NCBI GenBank assembly: GCA_029961685.1
Contig: JARWKL010000012.1
Location: 27,017,227 to 27,081,226, forward strand
Source: Aristolochia californica
Lineage: Eukaryota; Streptophyta; Magnoliopsida; Piperales; Aristolochiaceae
Length of the DNA: 64,000 bases
Direction of reading: 5' to 3'
Part shown: positions 13,096 through 26,200 of the stretch, in pieces
Numbering within the stretch: position 1 is the stretch's first letter
Layout of the letters: every line of letters starts with the position of its first letter
Notes under the pieces: model-generated
Database searches by the model: none
Seen by the model: only the letters and a program-made list of their open reading frames with translations
What the model was told of the DNA's origin: nothing
Position numbers and translations under genes: made by a program

Positions 13096-15063
13096 ATGGG
13101 TGCTTTTGATGGGTTTGGTTTCTGGGTCTTGGTTGCTTTTCTATTTGTTGGGTCCGGAGATGGATTTTATCTCCCTGGAAGTTATCCTCACAAATACCAA
13201 GAAGGTGACATTTTGTCAGTGAAGGTTAATTCTTTGACATCCATAGATACAGAGATGCCCTTCAGCTACTATAGTCTTCCTTTTTGTAAACCACCAGAAG
13301 GTGTCAAGGATAGTGCTGAGAACCTTGGTGAACTCCTTATGGGTGATCGAATTGAGAATTCTCCTTATATATTTAAGATGAATACCAGCGAGACCGACAT
13401 CTTTTTATGCCGCACTAATCCTCTGACGGCCGATGAGTTCAAGCTCATGACGAAACGAATTGATGAGATGTATCAGGTGAATTTGATCTTAGACAACTTG
13501 CCTGCAATTCGTTACGCTAAAAAAGATGAGTACTTTCTTAGATGGACAGGTTACCCTGTTGGAATTAAGGTCCAAGATCTGTATTATGTGTTCAATCATT
13601 TGAAGTTCACTGTTTTGGTGCACAAATATGAGGAAGCCAATGTGGCCCGAGTGATGGGGACGGGTGATGCTGCTGAGTTGATGCCAACAACTAAGGGATC
13701 TGAGGTTTCAGGCTACATGGTTGTTGGGTTTGAAGTGGTACCATGCAGCTACCAGCATGATGCAGAGTCTGTGAAGAACTTGAAAATGTATGATAAATAC
13801 CCGTCTGCCATAAATTGTGACCCCTCAACTGTGGCCATGACTGTGAAGGAAGGCCAGCCTCTGGTTTTTAGTTATGAAGTTTCATTTGTTGAGAGTGATA
13901 TCAAATGGCCTTCAAGATGGGATGCATATTTGAAGATGGAAGGGTCAAAGGTCCACTGGTTCTCTATCTTAAATTCACTCATGGTAATTGCATTTTTGGC
14001 TGGAATTGTTCTTGTCATCTTTCTCCGAACAGTAAGGAGAGATTTGACCCACTATGAGGAGCTAGATAAAGAAGCACAGGCACAGATGAATGAGGAGCTA
14101 TCAGGGTGGAAGCTTGTGGTTGGTGATGTGTTCAGGGCTCCAACCAATTCCTCTCTTCTATGTGTGATGGTGGGTGATGGAGTTCAAATCCTTGGGATGG
14201 CTGTTGTGACTATTTTATTTGCTGCACTTGGTTTTATGTCACCGGCCTCTCGTGGAACTCTTATTACTGGTATGCTGTTTTTCTACCTTGTGCTGGGTAT
14301 ACTAGCAGGTTATGTGGCTGTGAGGCTTTGGAGGACAATTGGATGTGGGGACTTTACTGGTTGGGTTTCAATTTCTTGGCGGGTAGCTTGCTTCTTCCCT
14401 GGTATTGCTTTTCTGATCTTAACCGTCCTGAACTTTCTACTGTGGGGTAGTCATAGCACAGGGGCAATACCCTTCTCTTTGTTTGTTATTCTTCTCTTAC
14501 TTTGGTTTTGCATCTCAGTCCCACTTACCCTTACTGGTGGCTATTTTGGTGCCAGAGCACCTTATATTGAATACCCAGTCCGTACCAATCAAATCCCTCG
14601 TGAGATCCCTGCACAAAAGTATCCTTCTTGGTTGTTGGTTCTTGGCGCTGGGACCTTGCCATTTGGAACTCTCTTCATTGAGCTCTTTTTCATAATGTCT
14701 AGTTTGTGGATGGGCCGAGTTTACTATGTATTTGGGTTTCTCTTCATTGTGATGACTCTCCTTGTCATTGTCTGTGCTGAAGTATCGTTGGTCCTTACTT
14801 ACATGCACCTCTGCGTGGAGGATTGGAGGTGGTGGTGGAAATCCTTCTTTTCATCTGGATCTGTTGCCATTTACATCTTCTTGTACTCCATCAACTATCT
14901 CGTGTTTGACCTGAAGAACCTGAGTGGTCCTGTGTCTGCCACTCTATACCTTGGATACTCACTCTTCATGGTTCTTGCAGTAATGCTTGCGACGGGCACA
15001 GTTGGATTCCTTTCATCCTTCTGGTTTGTGCATTACCTGTTTTCTTCAGTGAAACTGGATTAA
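13096..15063 (+). CDS. Transmembrane 9 superfamily member (TMN/EMP70, TMN11/12-like)
   Basis: Multi-spanning Golgi/endosomal membrane protein, 655 aa, from one uninterrupted exon. The start is ATG 13096, since the codons just upstream (GTG ATC AAG) offer no earlier ATG. Residues 1-23 form a cleavable signal peptide, followed by FYLPGSYPHKY, the normal mature start of this family. The lumenal domain contains AENLGELLMGDRIENSPY, a family signature, and MILDNLPA-like and WTGYPVG blocks. Nine hydrophobic spans run from about residue 288 (WFSILNSLMVIAFLAGIVL) to the end. The C-terminus VKLD fits the KXD/E-type tail known to keep plant EMP/TMN proteins in the Golgi by COPI binding. Family length is about 590-660 aa, so the gene is complete. 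Lack of introns is normal for part of the plant family. Subfamily assignment rests on the lumenal sequence and is less certain. Confidence 0.95.
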   Translation: MGAFDGFGFWVLVAFLFVGSGDGFYLPGSYPHKYQEGDILSVKVNSLTSIDTEMPFSYYSLPFCKPPEGVKDSAENLGELLMGDRIENSPYIFKMNTSETDIFLCRTNPLTADEFKLMTKRIDEMYQVNLILDNLPAIRYAKKDEYFLRWTGYPVGIKVQDLYYVFNHLKFTVLVHKYEEANVARVMGTGDAAELMPTTKGSEVSGYMVVGFEVVPCSYQHDAESVKNLKMYDKYPSAINCDPSTVAMTVKEGQPLVFSYEVSFVESDIKWPSRWDAYLKMEGSKVHWFSILNSLMVIAFLAGIVLVIFLRTVRRDLTHYEELDKEAQAQMNEELSGWKLVVGDVFRAPTNSSLLCVMVGDGVQILGMAVVTILFAALGFMSPASRGTLITGMLFFYLVLGILAGYVAVRLWRTIGCGDFTGWVSISWRVACFFPGIAFLILTVLNFLLWGSHSTGAIPFSLFVILLLLWFCISVPLTLTGGYFGARAPYIEYPVRTNQIPREIPAQKYPSWLLVLGAGTLPFGTLFIELFFIMSSLWMGRVYYVFGFLFIVMTLLVIVCAEVSLVLTYMHLCVEDWRWWWKSFFSSGSVAIYIFLYSINYLVFDLKNLSGPVSATLYLGYSLFMVLAVMLATGTVGFLSSFWFVHYLFSSVKLD

Positions 15064-15534
15064 ACCCAGAACAGAAGAGATTATATGGCTGCATCGATGG
15101 CGAGCTGGCCGAATCATCCTGAGTTTCATGCTTTTGAGAATCTTTTTTGGGTTTATGTTGTTGGGACGTTATGAGGAAAATAATCTATTGTTTTCTCTTA
15201 TTCATTATAATTAGATTACGATAGATTGATGGTCTATTGATGTTTGCTGGTCAGTGTATTTGGGTTAATTTTTTTGTATTTAGCCATGAGGGTCAATGAA
15301 GTTAATCAAATGTTCCTCTAATTCGGAACATTTACCGACACGGTTCACCCGTCCGCTAAATGGACCTTGGCAAGTATTTGAAAAACGAATTTCACATTCT
15401 CCCTCCACTCGTCCCAAAAAAACCACCAAGCGGTTAAACCTTCCATGCGCCCGACTCCTCTCCCACTCTCCTCGTGTCTCTCTGCCAAAACCCTACCAGA
15501 ATCTTCTCTCTTTATTTTCGCACAGATTGTGACG
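15064..15534. other. TMN 3' UTR and short spacer
   Basis: The first 200 or so bases probably form the TMN 3' UTR. From about 15340 the sequence is CT- and A-rich and includes AAAACCCTA at 15488, a leader-like motif. This suggests that the promoter and leader of the broken F-box/LRR gene survive here. Confidence 0.4.
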
Positions 15535-16795
15535 TAGTGGGATAACCTGCCGGAGTTGCTGGGAGTCGATTTTCTAGTGTCTCGACCACTGCCACCATCT
15601 CGAGCCGCAATCCTTGGTTTGCAAGCGATGCCTTTCCATTTCGAACCGCATCAGATCCTCTATGAGCCTCTGTGGTGACAGACTCCCGGCTCCCCAGGCA
15701 GTTTTCCCTTTCTTCCGCAGATTTTCCCACCTTAAACGCGTCGAAGTGATGGGTCTCCAGCCGGATCTTGATCTCCTCCTGCTCGAACTCTCCCGCTCTG
15801 ATTTCACGCTCGAGTCGCTTCATCTCTGCGACCAGAATCACTTCCCAGAGTTGGGAGTGAGGGAACTTGGCATGAATATGAGGACGCTAAAGGTATTCGC
15901 TTGCTCTAACTTCCGTTTATTGAAGGACCAGGATCTGGTTGTGATCGCGGATGCGTTCCCCGTGTGGGACGAGTTGGATATCAGTTCCTCTGCCCACTTG
16001 TTAGGACGTTTGGGGAACGGAAGGGATGGGGGAATTTGCAATTAGGGCTCGGGGACTCCGCTCGACCTCTCTGGTAACCATCTGCTGACGAATTTTTCCG
16101 TGGGCTATCTGTTCTTGAATTGTCCTCTACTTAGAGAGGTCTCCGTTGGTGATTGCTTACTCATCGCTGCTAATGTTGTTTCATCTTCTATACGAAGTAG
16201 TCCAAGCGTGGCTTTAATTCCCTGGCTGTTCACGACAATACGCTTTTCTTAATCTCAGAAGCGAATTTGAAGCAGCGAAAGCTGGTCCTGGCCGATAGCT
16301 ATGACTTCACATTTGCCGGAATATCTCGGTTGGTGCAAGTATCTGAATCTCGAATCAGCCTATTTCCTCAGAGACGAGATGGCTTTAGCCCTAACCCCAT
16401 ATTTTCGGAATTTAGTCACTGTGAATCTTAGTTCATGCGATCGTCTCACGTTGACCTCTTTCGTCAATCTTGTCCTTGTCTGGAAGACATCCGAATGGAG
16501 AAAACTAATCTAGCCACTGGACGTGCCTTGCAAGATATAACAAAAAACTCAGAATAAAGACACTTAATTTAGCGTCAAATAGGCTTCTCTGTGACGAAAC
16601 GCTCTCTGGAATAGCAATTGCTTGTCCAAACCTGAAATCGATCGATATTAGCCATTGCTGGCGCATTACCGATGGGGGGATTAGGGAATTCGGTGAGAGC
16701 TGCTGGCAGATCAGAGACATGGATATAAACGGATGCAGTGAAGTAAAGACCCTCGGCGGCACTGGAACAGCTCAAAATTGGAGATTTTGAAGGCG
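15535..16795 (+). pseudogene. F-box/LRR-repeat protein pseudogene
   Basis: Relic of an F-box protein with leucine-rich repeats, the substrate-recognition part of an SCF ubiquitin ligase. An F-box-like start (WDNLPELL) near 15538 shifts frame into VCKRCLSISNRIRSSMSLCGD at 15614-15680. LRR-like segments follow in several frames: TLESLHLCDQNHFPELGVREL, then after a stop at 16042-16044 LTNFSVGYLFLNCPLLREVSVGDC, then from 16301 CKYLNLESAYFLRDEMALALTPYFRNLVTVNLSSCDRLT, and finally CPNLKSIDISHCWRITDGGIREFG near 16627-16690. At least four frame changes or stops separate pieces that line up in the order of one intact protein, and no introns are seen. The closest subfamily is not clear to me. Confidence 0.8.
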
Positions 16796-17253
16796 CATGA
16801 ATCAGGGATTGGAGATGATGGCTGTCCATAGCACACATAAACCGGCGTGAAGGTGGCGATTATTTTGTACAATAAAATATCTTCTTTTTTAATTTTACAT
16901 AAATTTATGATTTTTAATATTTTATTTAATTAATATTTTAAGAGTAAAAATTTAGATATTAAAAAGTAACAGATTAAGCATTTAGATATTATATATTAAA
17001 ATTTTTGTTTAAGTTTTTTTTATATATTTAACGAAATAAATAAATTTAATTTTTTTTTGTATTTTATTAATTATTTTGTTTATATATTTTCTGTTATACT
17101 AAAAAATAATTCAATTTCACTCTTGTGTGAAGATAACGAGAAAAAAAATACCGAACTTGTGGCCAACTACTACTCACTCCTGGTCTTCTACACAATCAAT
17201 AGAAGAACTTTGGCTTCTGCTGCTTCTCTTTCCCTGAAAGGTCTGTGCTTGAA
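16796..17253. other. AT-rich spacer and promoter of the adenylate kinase gene
   Basis: 16860-17110 is strongly AT-rich (TTTAATATTTTATTTAATTA-like) with no coding signal. It separates the F-box/LRR relic from the adenylate kinase gene. The last 150 bases probably hold that gene's leader. Confidence 0.5.
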
Positions 17254-20200
17254 ATGGCGTCAAATGCTGCAACTGGTATTCATACTCACAAACTGTCTGG
17301 TTCTTGTCTCGCTTTCTCGAACACTCCTGCTCTCTCTTCTTTTTCTTCTTCATCATGTTCATCGTCTCTTCCCTCCCTTCGTTTTCCTATTTCTCACGGT
17401 TGCGAGTCTCTGCGGTTCATTTCCAAGCCTCGTTGTACAGACCACCGCGCACAGAAGGTATAAAAAGATCTGTTTCGGTTAGTTTCGAAATGAATTCGGT
17501 TCTTCCTGCGTTTAAATTTAATTTTTGTTAATTTCCGTAGGTACTTAAAGGGAGGGCAAGTTGTTCGCTTAGTGAACCGTTGAAGGTGATGATCTCTGGG
17601 GCACCAGCATCAGGCAAAGGAACGCAGTGCCAGATGATCGTCGAGAAGGTGAATTTGGCACTAGAGTTCTTCTTCTAGCGATTTTAAATGCCAATGTTCA
17701 AATGGTCCAACCACTACCAAATTATGTATAATTTGAAAAAAAAATCCATCTTTATCGACATATAAGTAGTTGCTATGTCCTAAGAATTTCTGAGCGAAGA
17801 CATTTTAGTAAAGGGCATTTTAAGTAAAATTGGGTGCTAATGATTCTGAAACATGAGCTTCTGGTTCTTCTGGTTAGAACATCTAAGACAGCAAACTGGC
17901 AACATTTGTCGATTATTGAGGGCAGAGAGTTTCTTGGATTGTAAATGTTTCGTTATGGGGAAGAGGGAGTGCTTGTGGCTTCAGAAGGTGCGATGCTATG
18001 AAATTCCTGGGATTGCAGGAAGTTTCTAATTATGTTTTATCGATTCTTAGTATATACCCTTTTTTTATACTGGTGAAAACTGTGTTTGTGTCTGCCTAGG
18101 TATTTAGATGGTCCCATCCAGTTGCCAAATTGATGTTCACCATTGTAGTTTCTTTGGATTATTTTATTTTATTTTTTGTAACTCTAGCCTCTTCTTGGCA
18201 GCTTATTGCTGTTACTGATTTCCTTGTCCAATATGAGGATAAATTTCTCTTATGACGCTAAAGGAGCCTAGTAGTTCTTTTGTCCAGGTGTTTGGACATT
18301 ACTGTAGGTTTCTTCTGAAAGGTGACAACTTTTGTTTTTAGCCAGGAATGAAGTCTTTTATTGTTTTCTTCTGTTACTTTTTATATAAGTTCCGGTCATT
18401 TGGCTCGTTTGGAGAATTAAAATTTACATCTTTTATTAGCAATTGAACATTTATTTGGTTTTAAGAAGAATCAACCTGGACTGCCTTTCATTTTTTCATT
18501 GCTTTAAGTTTTTCAAGTTTATATATATATGTTTTGATTTTGTAACGAGAAACATTAAGAAATGGTGTTTATCTTTATGCACATGGCTCTTTATCGTTCT
18601 AATAAAGGAAGTTGACCCAGTTTGGAATAGTGCATATATCAACTGGAGATCTCTTACGAGCTGAAGTGTCTTCAGAGACAGAAATTGGAAAGAAAGCCAA
18701 GGAATATATGGAGAATGGCCTCCTTGTTCCAGATGAGATAGTTACAGAAGTATGCCATATATGTATTATCTCTTCTACTTTATCTTTCTTTCAAAATGGG
18801 ACTAAAACTTTTCTCTTTATAGATGGTGATGGCAAGGTTGTCAAGGAAAGATGCAAAGGAGAAAGGTTGGCTTCTTGATGGGTACCCACGGAGCTTTTCC
18901 CAAGCACAAAGCCTTGAAGAAAGAAATATTAGACCCGACATTTTTATTGTGTTAGATGTATGTTAATCAGTTTTCATTGGCTGATTGCATGAGATACTTC
19001 ATAGTTTTGTTTATTGCTGCTAAGTTATTGTCTATAAACATGATATAATTCACTGTAAAATGATAGGTAATGTTGCAGTTAAAATGTAGTTGCTCAATTT
19101 TTTCTGCCCTCATTGTGATTAATTAATGTTGTTTGTCTCATCCGTATGACTTAAAAAGTTATTGGTGAACTGTTATTTTGTTTGACACTGTGGTGGAGGG
19201 ATGCTCCATTACATTATCTGATGATACAAATCAGAACAAATGAGTATAGAAAAGAGAACTGAAGGACTCATGTGATTGGATATGTCAACATCAGACATTT
19301 TCATAGAATCAAGCCGAGCACCAGTCTTATGAATAGGATTTTTACCCTTTTCTGCTTTACGTTTTACATTTGGAGGATTCATATTTGAGCAAAGTTTGTT
19401 AAACATCTGCATTTAAGACAAGATTAGGATTTCACTTGTAGGTTTGAAGGACCATATTTGGTAGTCAATAAAATTATATTTTTATTATATATTTGTAATA
19501 ACTGGTGCAGTAAGTACTTTCATTTGCATAACAAAACAAAAAGCATATGATAAATTGCATTTGCATTTATTTTAAATTGTTGATATGTTAAATGTTCATG
19601 CTCTGCATGCAAGAGTATATTGGAAAATGCATGAAGATTTTCAATTTGAATGTGCACTTTTCCTTTACATTTTTATTGTGTTGATCTGTTATAGAAGTTG
19701 CCTGTTACTCAGGTTCCTGATGAAGTTCTAATTGATAGATGTATTGGAAGAAGGATGGATCCGGCAACTAGGAAAATTTACCATATTAAAAATTTCCCTC
19801 CAGAGACAGAGGAAATCAAAGGCAGGCTTGTTACCCGTCCTGATGATACTCTTGAGAAGGTGGGTTAACTTGTTCTCTATGTGAATTCATCTTAGTGTTT
19901 TTTTTCCACACTTTTTACCTTTTCACTTTATATTTATCCATTCTGTTCTTTCTCCCTTTTGTTTTTTTGTCTTTTTTTATTTTTTTGAAAAGTTCATTTC
20001 CTCATAATTCATTTGTAAAAACCACATGCCTATTGCTGTATGCTCTGGCTTCTCACTTGTTTGCTGTCCACTAAATCTTAGGTTAAGTCACGCTTAGAAA
20101 CGTACAAAAGAAATGCTGAAGCAGTCTCCTCAACATACTTGAATGTTTTGAAGAAGGTATCTTTCTATATAATTCTTCTTTATTGAATTTACTTTAGCTC

Positions 20201-23200
20201 TATTCTTCTCACTCTTTAACAACACAGATTGATGGAAACCGCCAAAAGGAAATAGTGTTTGGAGAAATAGAATCTTTTCTATTGAAAGTTCAGCAGGGAA
20301 AAGTAAAGACAAGGAAGCTGGAAGCTGGCAATGGTAAATATATGATTTTTATTGTTTATCCTCATATAATCTGCAATCCTGATTAGATATTGGTGTGTTT
20401 TAAACAGAAGGTAAGCTAGATTTATTTAGAATCTCATTCATAAATTGCAGATAGGAACTGTGATGAAACTGAAAATTTGTCTTTTACTGTAAAATCCTAG
20501 CTGAACTGTGTGGCTATAATCATCTGTGGCTTCTGTTTGGATCACATCAATATTTGATCTATCTTCATAGATTCATGTAAATATGGATAATAACTTTCTT
20601 ATTCTTTTATTCTATAAAGTTTTCCTATTATGGATTGGTATAATGATTTGAGCTGTAACTAGATGTGGTGAAGGCCTCTTTAAGTTATTTTATTATTTGT
20701 GTTTCTTTTCAGGACAATCATTACTTGAGGGCAGTATGCATTCAAGTAAGGAATCCTCAAGCGAGGTATGGAAAAATTTTGAAACTTTTATCGTACTGTT
20801 TTGATATATTCACATTATTTGAATTTATTTTTGACAGGATCACTGGAGAGGAATTCCTACTCGGTTGAATAATATTCCTCATTCTAGAGAAATAAGAGAA
20901 TATTTCTATTATGATGTGCTACGAGCTACCCAAAGAGCTGTAACAGCTAAAAAATCTCTATTGAAGGTTGGTTTTGGTGTGTGCATTGACATCAATTAGC
21001 CTAACATCATGAAGGACATATAGTGTTCATGGAGAATGTGTTGCACTGCTTACAGACATAATTTTTTTATATTAAAATAGCACTTTCTCTGCTGGATAAT
21101 GTGCGGGCAGGAGATTAGATTCAAATGGTTCTAGTGACTATCTACGAGATTGTTGTCGTTACACTACTCAATCAAGAGTTTCCCATTTTCTTGATTTTCA
21201 GGTTGAAATCAATATTCCTGAGCTCAACCCAGAAATGGTAGGAGTCAATCTAATTATTTATTTGATATTTCAACATATTTGTTTGCGCATCTAATATGAG
21301 ATAATGCCCAGGATGTTTATCGAATTGGAACGCTGATGGAACTAGTTCGAGTTCTTGCTCTTTCATTTGCTGATGATGGAAAGCGTGTCAAGGTTTCTTG
21401 GATTTCTTCTTCTTCAATTACATTCTCCTTTTTTTCTACAATTGGCTGTTATGCTCTATACACACTGTAATTTCTGATCCTTTTCATTAGGTTTGTGTTC
21501 AAGGGTCAATGGGTGAAGGTGCACTTTCTGGGATGCCGTTACAGCTCGCTGGAACTCGGAGGATTTTGGAGTTCATGGATTGGGGGAGTGATGGTGCAAT
21601 GGGAACCTTTGTTAAACTTGGTTCTATAGGTGTGATGATGAATAGCTAAATCCTAGTGTATAAATATGAGGAGTTTGCTGCATGAGTAACTGAAGCATTT
21701 GTCACAAACATTATACTGCTCTTATAAAGTTTAACAAGTCTCCATTCCAGTTTCAACAGCCATTCATACATAATCTATATCTCTGTTAGATCTGCTTAAA
21801 CTGAAGGAAATCAGTCCCTTTAGGACCTTATTACTTGATGTTAACTTTTGCCTACAACAGACAAACACTGGCAGTGTTCTTCAAAATCACTAAGATTCAC
21901 TTCCTAACATAAGGATCAACCAGTAAATTGTAAAGTTACTTCCACTATGATATTGATTTCATCTTTCTTTCTCTTATATGTTACATTTCAGTTGCACTTT
22001 GGGGATATCTTTTCATGCATCTTGATTCTAGCTTTTTCTTTTCCTATTTCTTTCCTATTTCAATGAAATTTGCCCTTAATCATCATTTCATGACATTTTA
22101 TGTGTAATCATTTTAAATTTTGTATCATTCTGACACAGATTTCTGATTTTCACCAAAAAGTAGGGTTTTATTTGATTTATAAGCTCTTTGTTGCCCCTGC
22201 AACCTCTGAAGTCCCTACACAGAAAGTAAGGAACATATTAATTTAGGAAAAGGATTGAAAGTAGATTAAGTGCACAGACAAAACTAAAAAGAGTGGAACA
22301 GAGCAGAACGAGATTGAAGATGAGAGAGATAAAAGAATTATTCATGAAGAAACGGAGGAGAGGAAGGCTAAACATGGCTCCCTATTTTGATATATCTAGT
22401 TATTAACTTGGAAATAAACGAGTTAGTAATATTGCCACTGAAACTTTAGTATGCTGTCAACATCTGAGGTAACCTAGAAACCAGTGATTAAAAGACTTTC
22501 TCCATGCATTGACTCTTCCCACTTGTAACTTTTTGGATAATGTAATCAGGGGTATTTTAGTCATTGTATTTATAGGTAAATGAGTAATTCAGTTACCCTC
22601 TCTCTTAGGTACCTTGGTAGAGTGTTTAAGTTAGTGATTTAATAAAAAGTGGGTCAGGGGTTGATTCAGATCCTAATCCTCTCTGGTATTCTCACATTGA
22701 GAAAACCAGAACTAGCACAAGACTTTTGCTTCTTTTCTGTTTCTCAATTAACTCTCTCTCTCTCTCTAGATTTACAATTTCTATATGGGATCAAACCATA
22801 CAGGACATCTGTCTAGACCTACGCTGGGTTTGTGCCCTGTTGAATTTGTATCCTGTCTGTGTTGTCCATGTTTCAGACCTGTTATCTGTATGTGTAAGCC
22901 TGAAATGTTATCGTGTATATATATATATATATATATATATAATAGCTTAAGTGGGGAGGGGCATTATTGTAATTTTTGGGGTTATTTCTTATGAGACTAT
23001 ATGAGAGAAAGGGGGAAATCGGGAAAGGGAGCTCTCGAAAATCTCTGTGTAATATGAATTTTGGGGAAATATTTTGACATGGTATCAGAGCTTGGTTCGG
23101 AGGTTTGATTTTTTTTCTCAGAGCTTGTTCAACACCATCTGAGTTGCATTTGGCGATCATTGGCGAGTACTCCTTCGACATTTTCGGTGCTATCAGAGGT

Positions 23201-26200
23201 GGGTTATCTTTCCCCTCTTTCCCAGCTCGTCGGTTCTCGGTTCATCTTCTGTTGTGGGTTTCGGAGGTTTCTGTGTACATTCTTGGTCGTTGGATGATTT
23301 GTGTAGGTTCTGAATAGTCGCTGGATTTCGTTCTGTTGGGGTCCCGTTGGAGGAAAACGAGGAGTTTGTGTGTTTTTGGCGAGGTTTGGTGAGTTCATTA
23401 GGTCGCATGTTCCGTCTGTGTACCTTCAAGGCCGCCAATGGGTTTCTTGGTCGTTGGATTTGTGTAGGTTCTGAATAGTCATTGGATTTCGTTCTGTTGG
23501 GGATCCGTCTGAGGAAAATGAGGAGTTCGTGTGTTTTCGTCGAGGTTTGGCGAGTTCATTAGGTCGCCTGTTTCGTCTGTGTACCTTTAAGGCTGCCAGT
23601 GGGTTTCTTCGTCGTTGGATTTCCGTTGGATTTGTGTAGGTTCTAAATAGTCGTTGGATTTCGTTCTGTTGGGGTTTTGTCAGAGGAAAACGAGGAGTTC
23701 GTGTGTTTTCGGCGAGGTTTGGCGTGTTCATTAGGTCGCCTGTTTCGTTTGTGAACCTTCAAGGCCGCCAGTGGGTCTCAATCAGTTTTTCTTTCAGATA
23801 ATTAGTGGTCAGATACAGTGCAAAAAGGTCAGTTTATTATTACTGAGGTAGTTATAGTGAGGAGAAAGGGGGCGTGTAGATTGTGCCTGTGAACATAAGC
23901 GTTGAAGACTATGGTTAAGCATTTTTTTTTCACTGGAAATCAGCTTTTGAGATTCATTCCTGGTGGCATTTGGAAATGCAGGTGTCCAAGATAGAGCATT
24001 GAAGGTCTTCCGGAAGAGGTGTTTTCAGAGTTTCATTTTCTTTTGGCTGTCGGGGGAGACCTATTACGAAGGTTGGATTTCGTTGGAATTTGTTGTTGCC
24101 GTTTGGATTGTATCATCTGAATTTTATCATGTCATTTGAAAGGTTAGACTCGTTCCCTATATGTTTCATGGGTAAAAATTACACTGCCTGGGAATTTCAG
24201 TTTCGTTTATTTGTTATGGGAAAAGAGTTATGGGGTCATATAGATGGGAATGATCCTGCACCTGGTGAGGCCGAGGCTTTGTCCAAGTGGAAAGTCAAGG
24301 ATGATAGGGTCATGACCTGGATCCTTGGCTCCGTTGAGCCTCACTATGTCCTCTACTGAGGCCGAGTATCGTGTCATGTCTATTGCTTGTTCTGAGATTG
24401 TATGGCTACGTGGTCTTTTTGCGGAGCTTGAGTTTCCTCAGACTACTTCTACCTCTCTTCATGTTGATAACACTAGTGCTATTCAGATTGCCACCAATCC
24501 CGTTTTCTATGAACGCACCAAGCACATCGAGGTTGATTGTCATTCTATCCAAGATACCTTGGAGAGTCAGGTAATATCTCTTCCATACATTTTTTCGGAT
24601 TTCCAAGTGGTTGATGTCTTTACCAAAGCAATGACTCGACAACGGCATCAATTTTTGGTTGGCCAATTGTTGTTGGTTGACTTGCCAGTATCCATTTGAG
24701 GGGGGATGTTATCGTGTATATATATATAATAGCTTAAGTGGGGAAGGGCATTATTGTAATTTTTTTAGGGTTATTTCTTTCGAGACTATATGAGAGAAAG
24801 GGGGAAATCGGGAAAGGGAGCTCTCAAAAATCTCTATGTAGTATTGATCTCTCTATGTAATATGAATTCTGGGAAAATATTTTGACATGGAAGTGAGGGG
24901 GAGTGGTAGTGAGAATTGTCTCACATAGGTATGTGTAAATACAAGATATTGGTTTATAAGATTGAACAATAGACTTGTTAATCATAATCTACATGATACC
25001 CAGAGTCCTACACTCAAGGATAAAACTCAATATCGATGGTTAGTAGGTAAACTGATCTATGCTACAATTACCAGGCCGGATATTAACTAGAGATAAAATA
25101 AGACATTCTCTATCTAATAGCCATACTATAAGAGAAAAATATAATGTGGAAAATATGGGAAATGACCAAAATACCTGGACTTATATTTTAACAAGTCTTA
25201 CTAAGTGGCTAGTCATTTTGGGATGGAACCTGATTCAATCTTAACATAACTATATATTATATCTTTTCATTTCTTTTGTTTTATTAACAGTGGCCATGCA
25301 GCAAACTTGAGTAAGATACCTGTCTGCTGTCAACTCATACTGCTGACTTTGTACTACAATGATGATTTGTGAAAAGTATGCTTTTATAATCAACAATAAC
25401 TCCCATGTGTTTACATCCCTCCATCTTTTTTTCAATGCGATTTTTTTTCCTTAAAGAATGACTCCATGCAGTACAAGATTCGTCTTTCGGCAAGAACTTT
25501 TTTGCTGGTTGACTGATTTCTCATTTTTCTCTTTACAAGCATAACTTAATTTTTGTTTCTGTATACATTGTCATGAATGAAAATGACAAAATTTTGGAAG
25601 GGTCTTATCTTTTACGAGAATTATAATTGACAAGGATGTTCTGAGTTAGTTTCTTAAGCAGCTGTTTAGTTTTTTCTTTGGATACATGTAGATTTTGCAT
25701 TTGAGCTTACATGTTTCATAAATATGTGATGCAGAAAGAGAACATGTGCAGGCCTCCATTATGTTGTAACTACTGATGAAAATGGAAGAGATAGTTTTCA
25801 TGCCTTCAGATTTTGTGGACTCATAAAGTCATTCTGCAATTGTTAGGTGCTAAGGAGGTTGATGAACAAGATGACATGTTTATCCTTGTGGCTCCTCAAA
25901 ATGCTGTAGGAAACTGTATTATCGATGTGAGTAATATAGGATTTTTTTCATTGGTTATTTGACATGGAAAATTGTGACTGTGTCTCTTGATTTTATGTGG
26001 CCCATTTGATAACATTTCGTGGGAATCTGCAGGATCTCCAAGCAATGACCAAAGCAGCTGGCAGTCGCCCTGTTATTCTAATAAACCCTCGTCTTAAGGT
26101 TTCAAACTGATATCTGATTAAATTTTCTGCTAGTTCTTGTTTTTGCCTACTTTCTGTTTCACATGTGAACTAGAAGGAAGTTGGTCACATCATATGATTT

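Larger units (their letters stand above)
22906..24887 (+). mobile_element. Internally deleted Ty1/copia LTR retrotransposon in adenylate kinase intron 12
   Basis: Two long terminal repeats, 22906-23079 (174 bp) and 24707-24887 (181 bp), start TGTTATCG and end TTGACA. They are nearly identical apart from the length of an AT run and a 20-bp local duplication in the right copy. TGGTATCAGAGC directly follows the left repeat, the usual binding site for initiator tRNA-Met. A GAGGGGGGA polypurine tract directly precedes the right repeat. The flanking 5-mers are TGAAA and TGGAA, one mismatch apart. Inside, a gag start ([19 protein letters not shown], from 24129) is cut after about 70 codons. It is joined directly to the RNase H end (SSTEAEYR at about 24347, running to 24699); protease, integrase and reverse transcriptase are absent. 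The element is non-autonomous but keeps every sequence needed in cis. Confidence 0.92.

Noticed and set aside
22500..22720. Possible solo LTR in adenylate kinase intron 12
   Set aside because: The composition is LTR-like but no partner repeat or defined ends could be found by eye.
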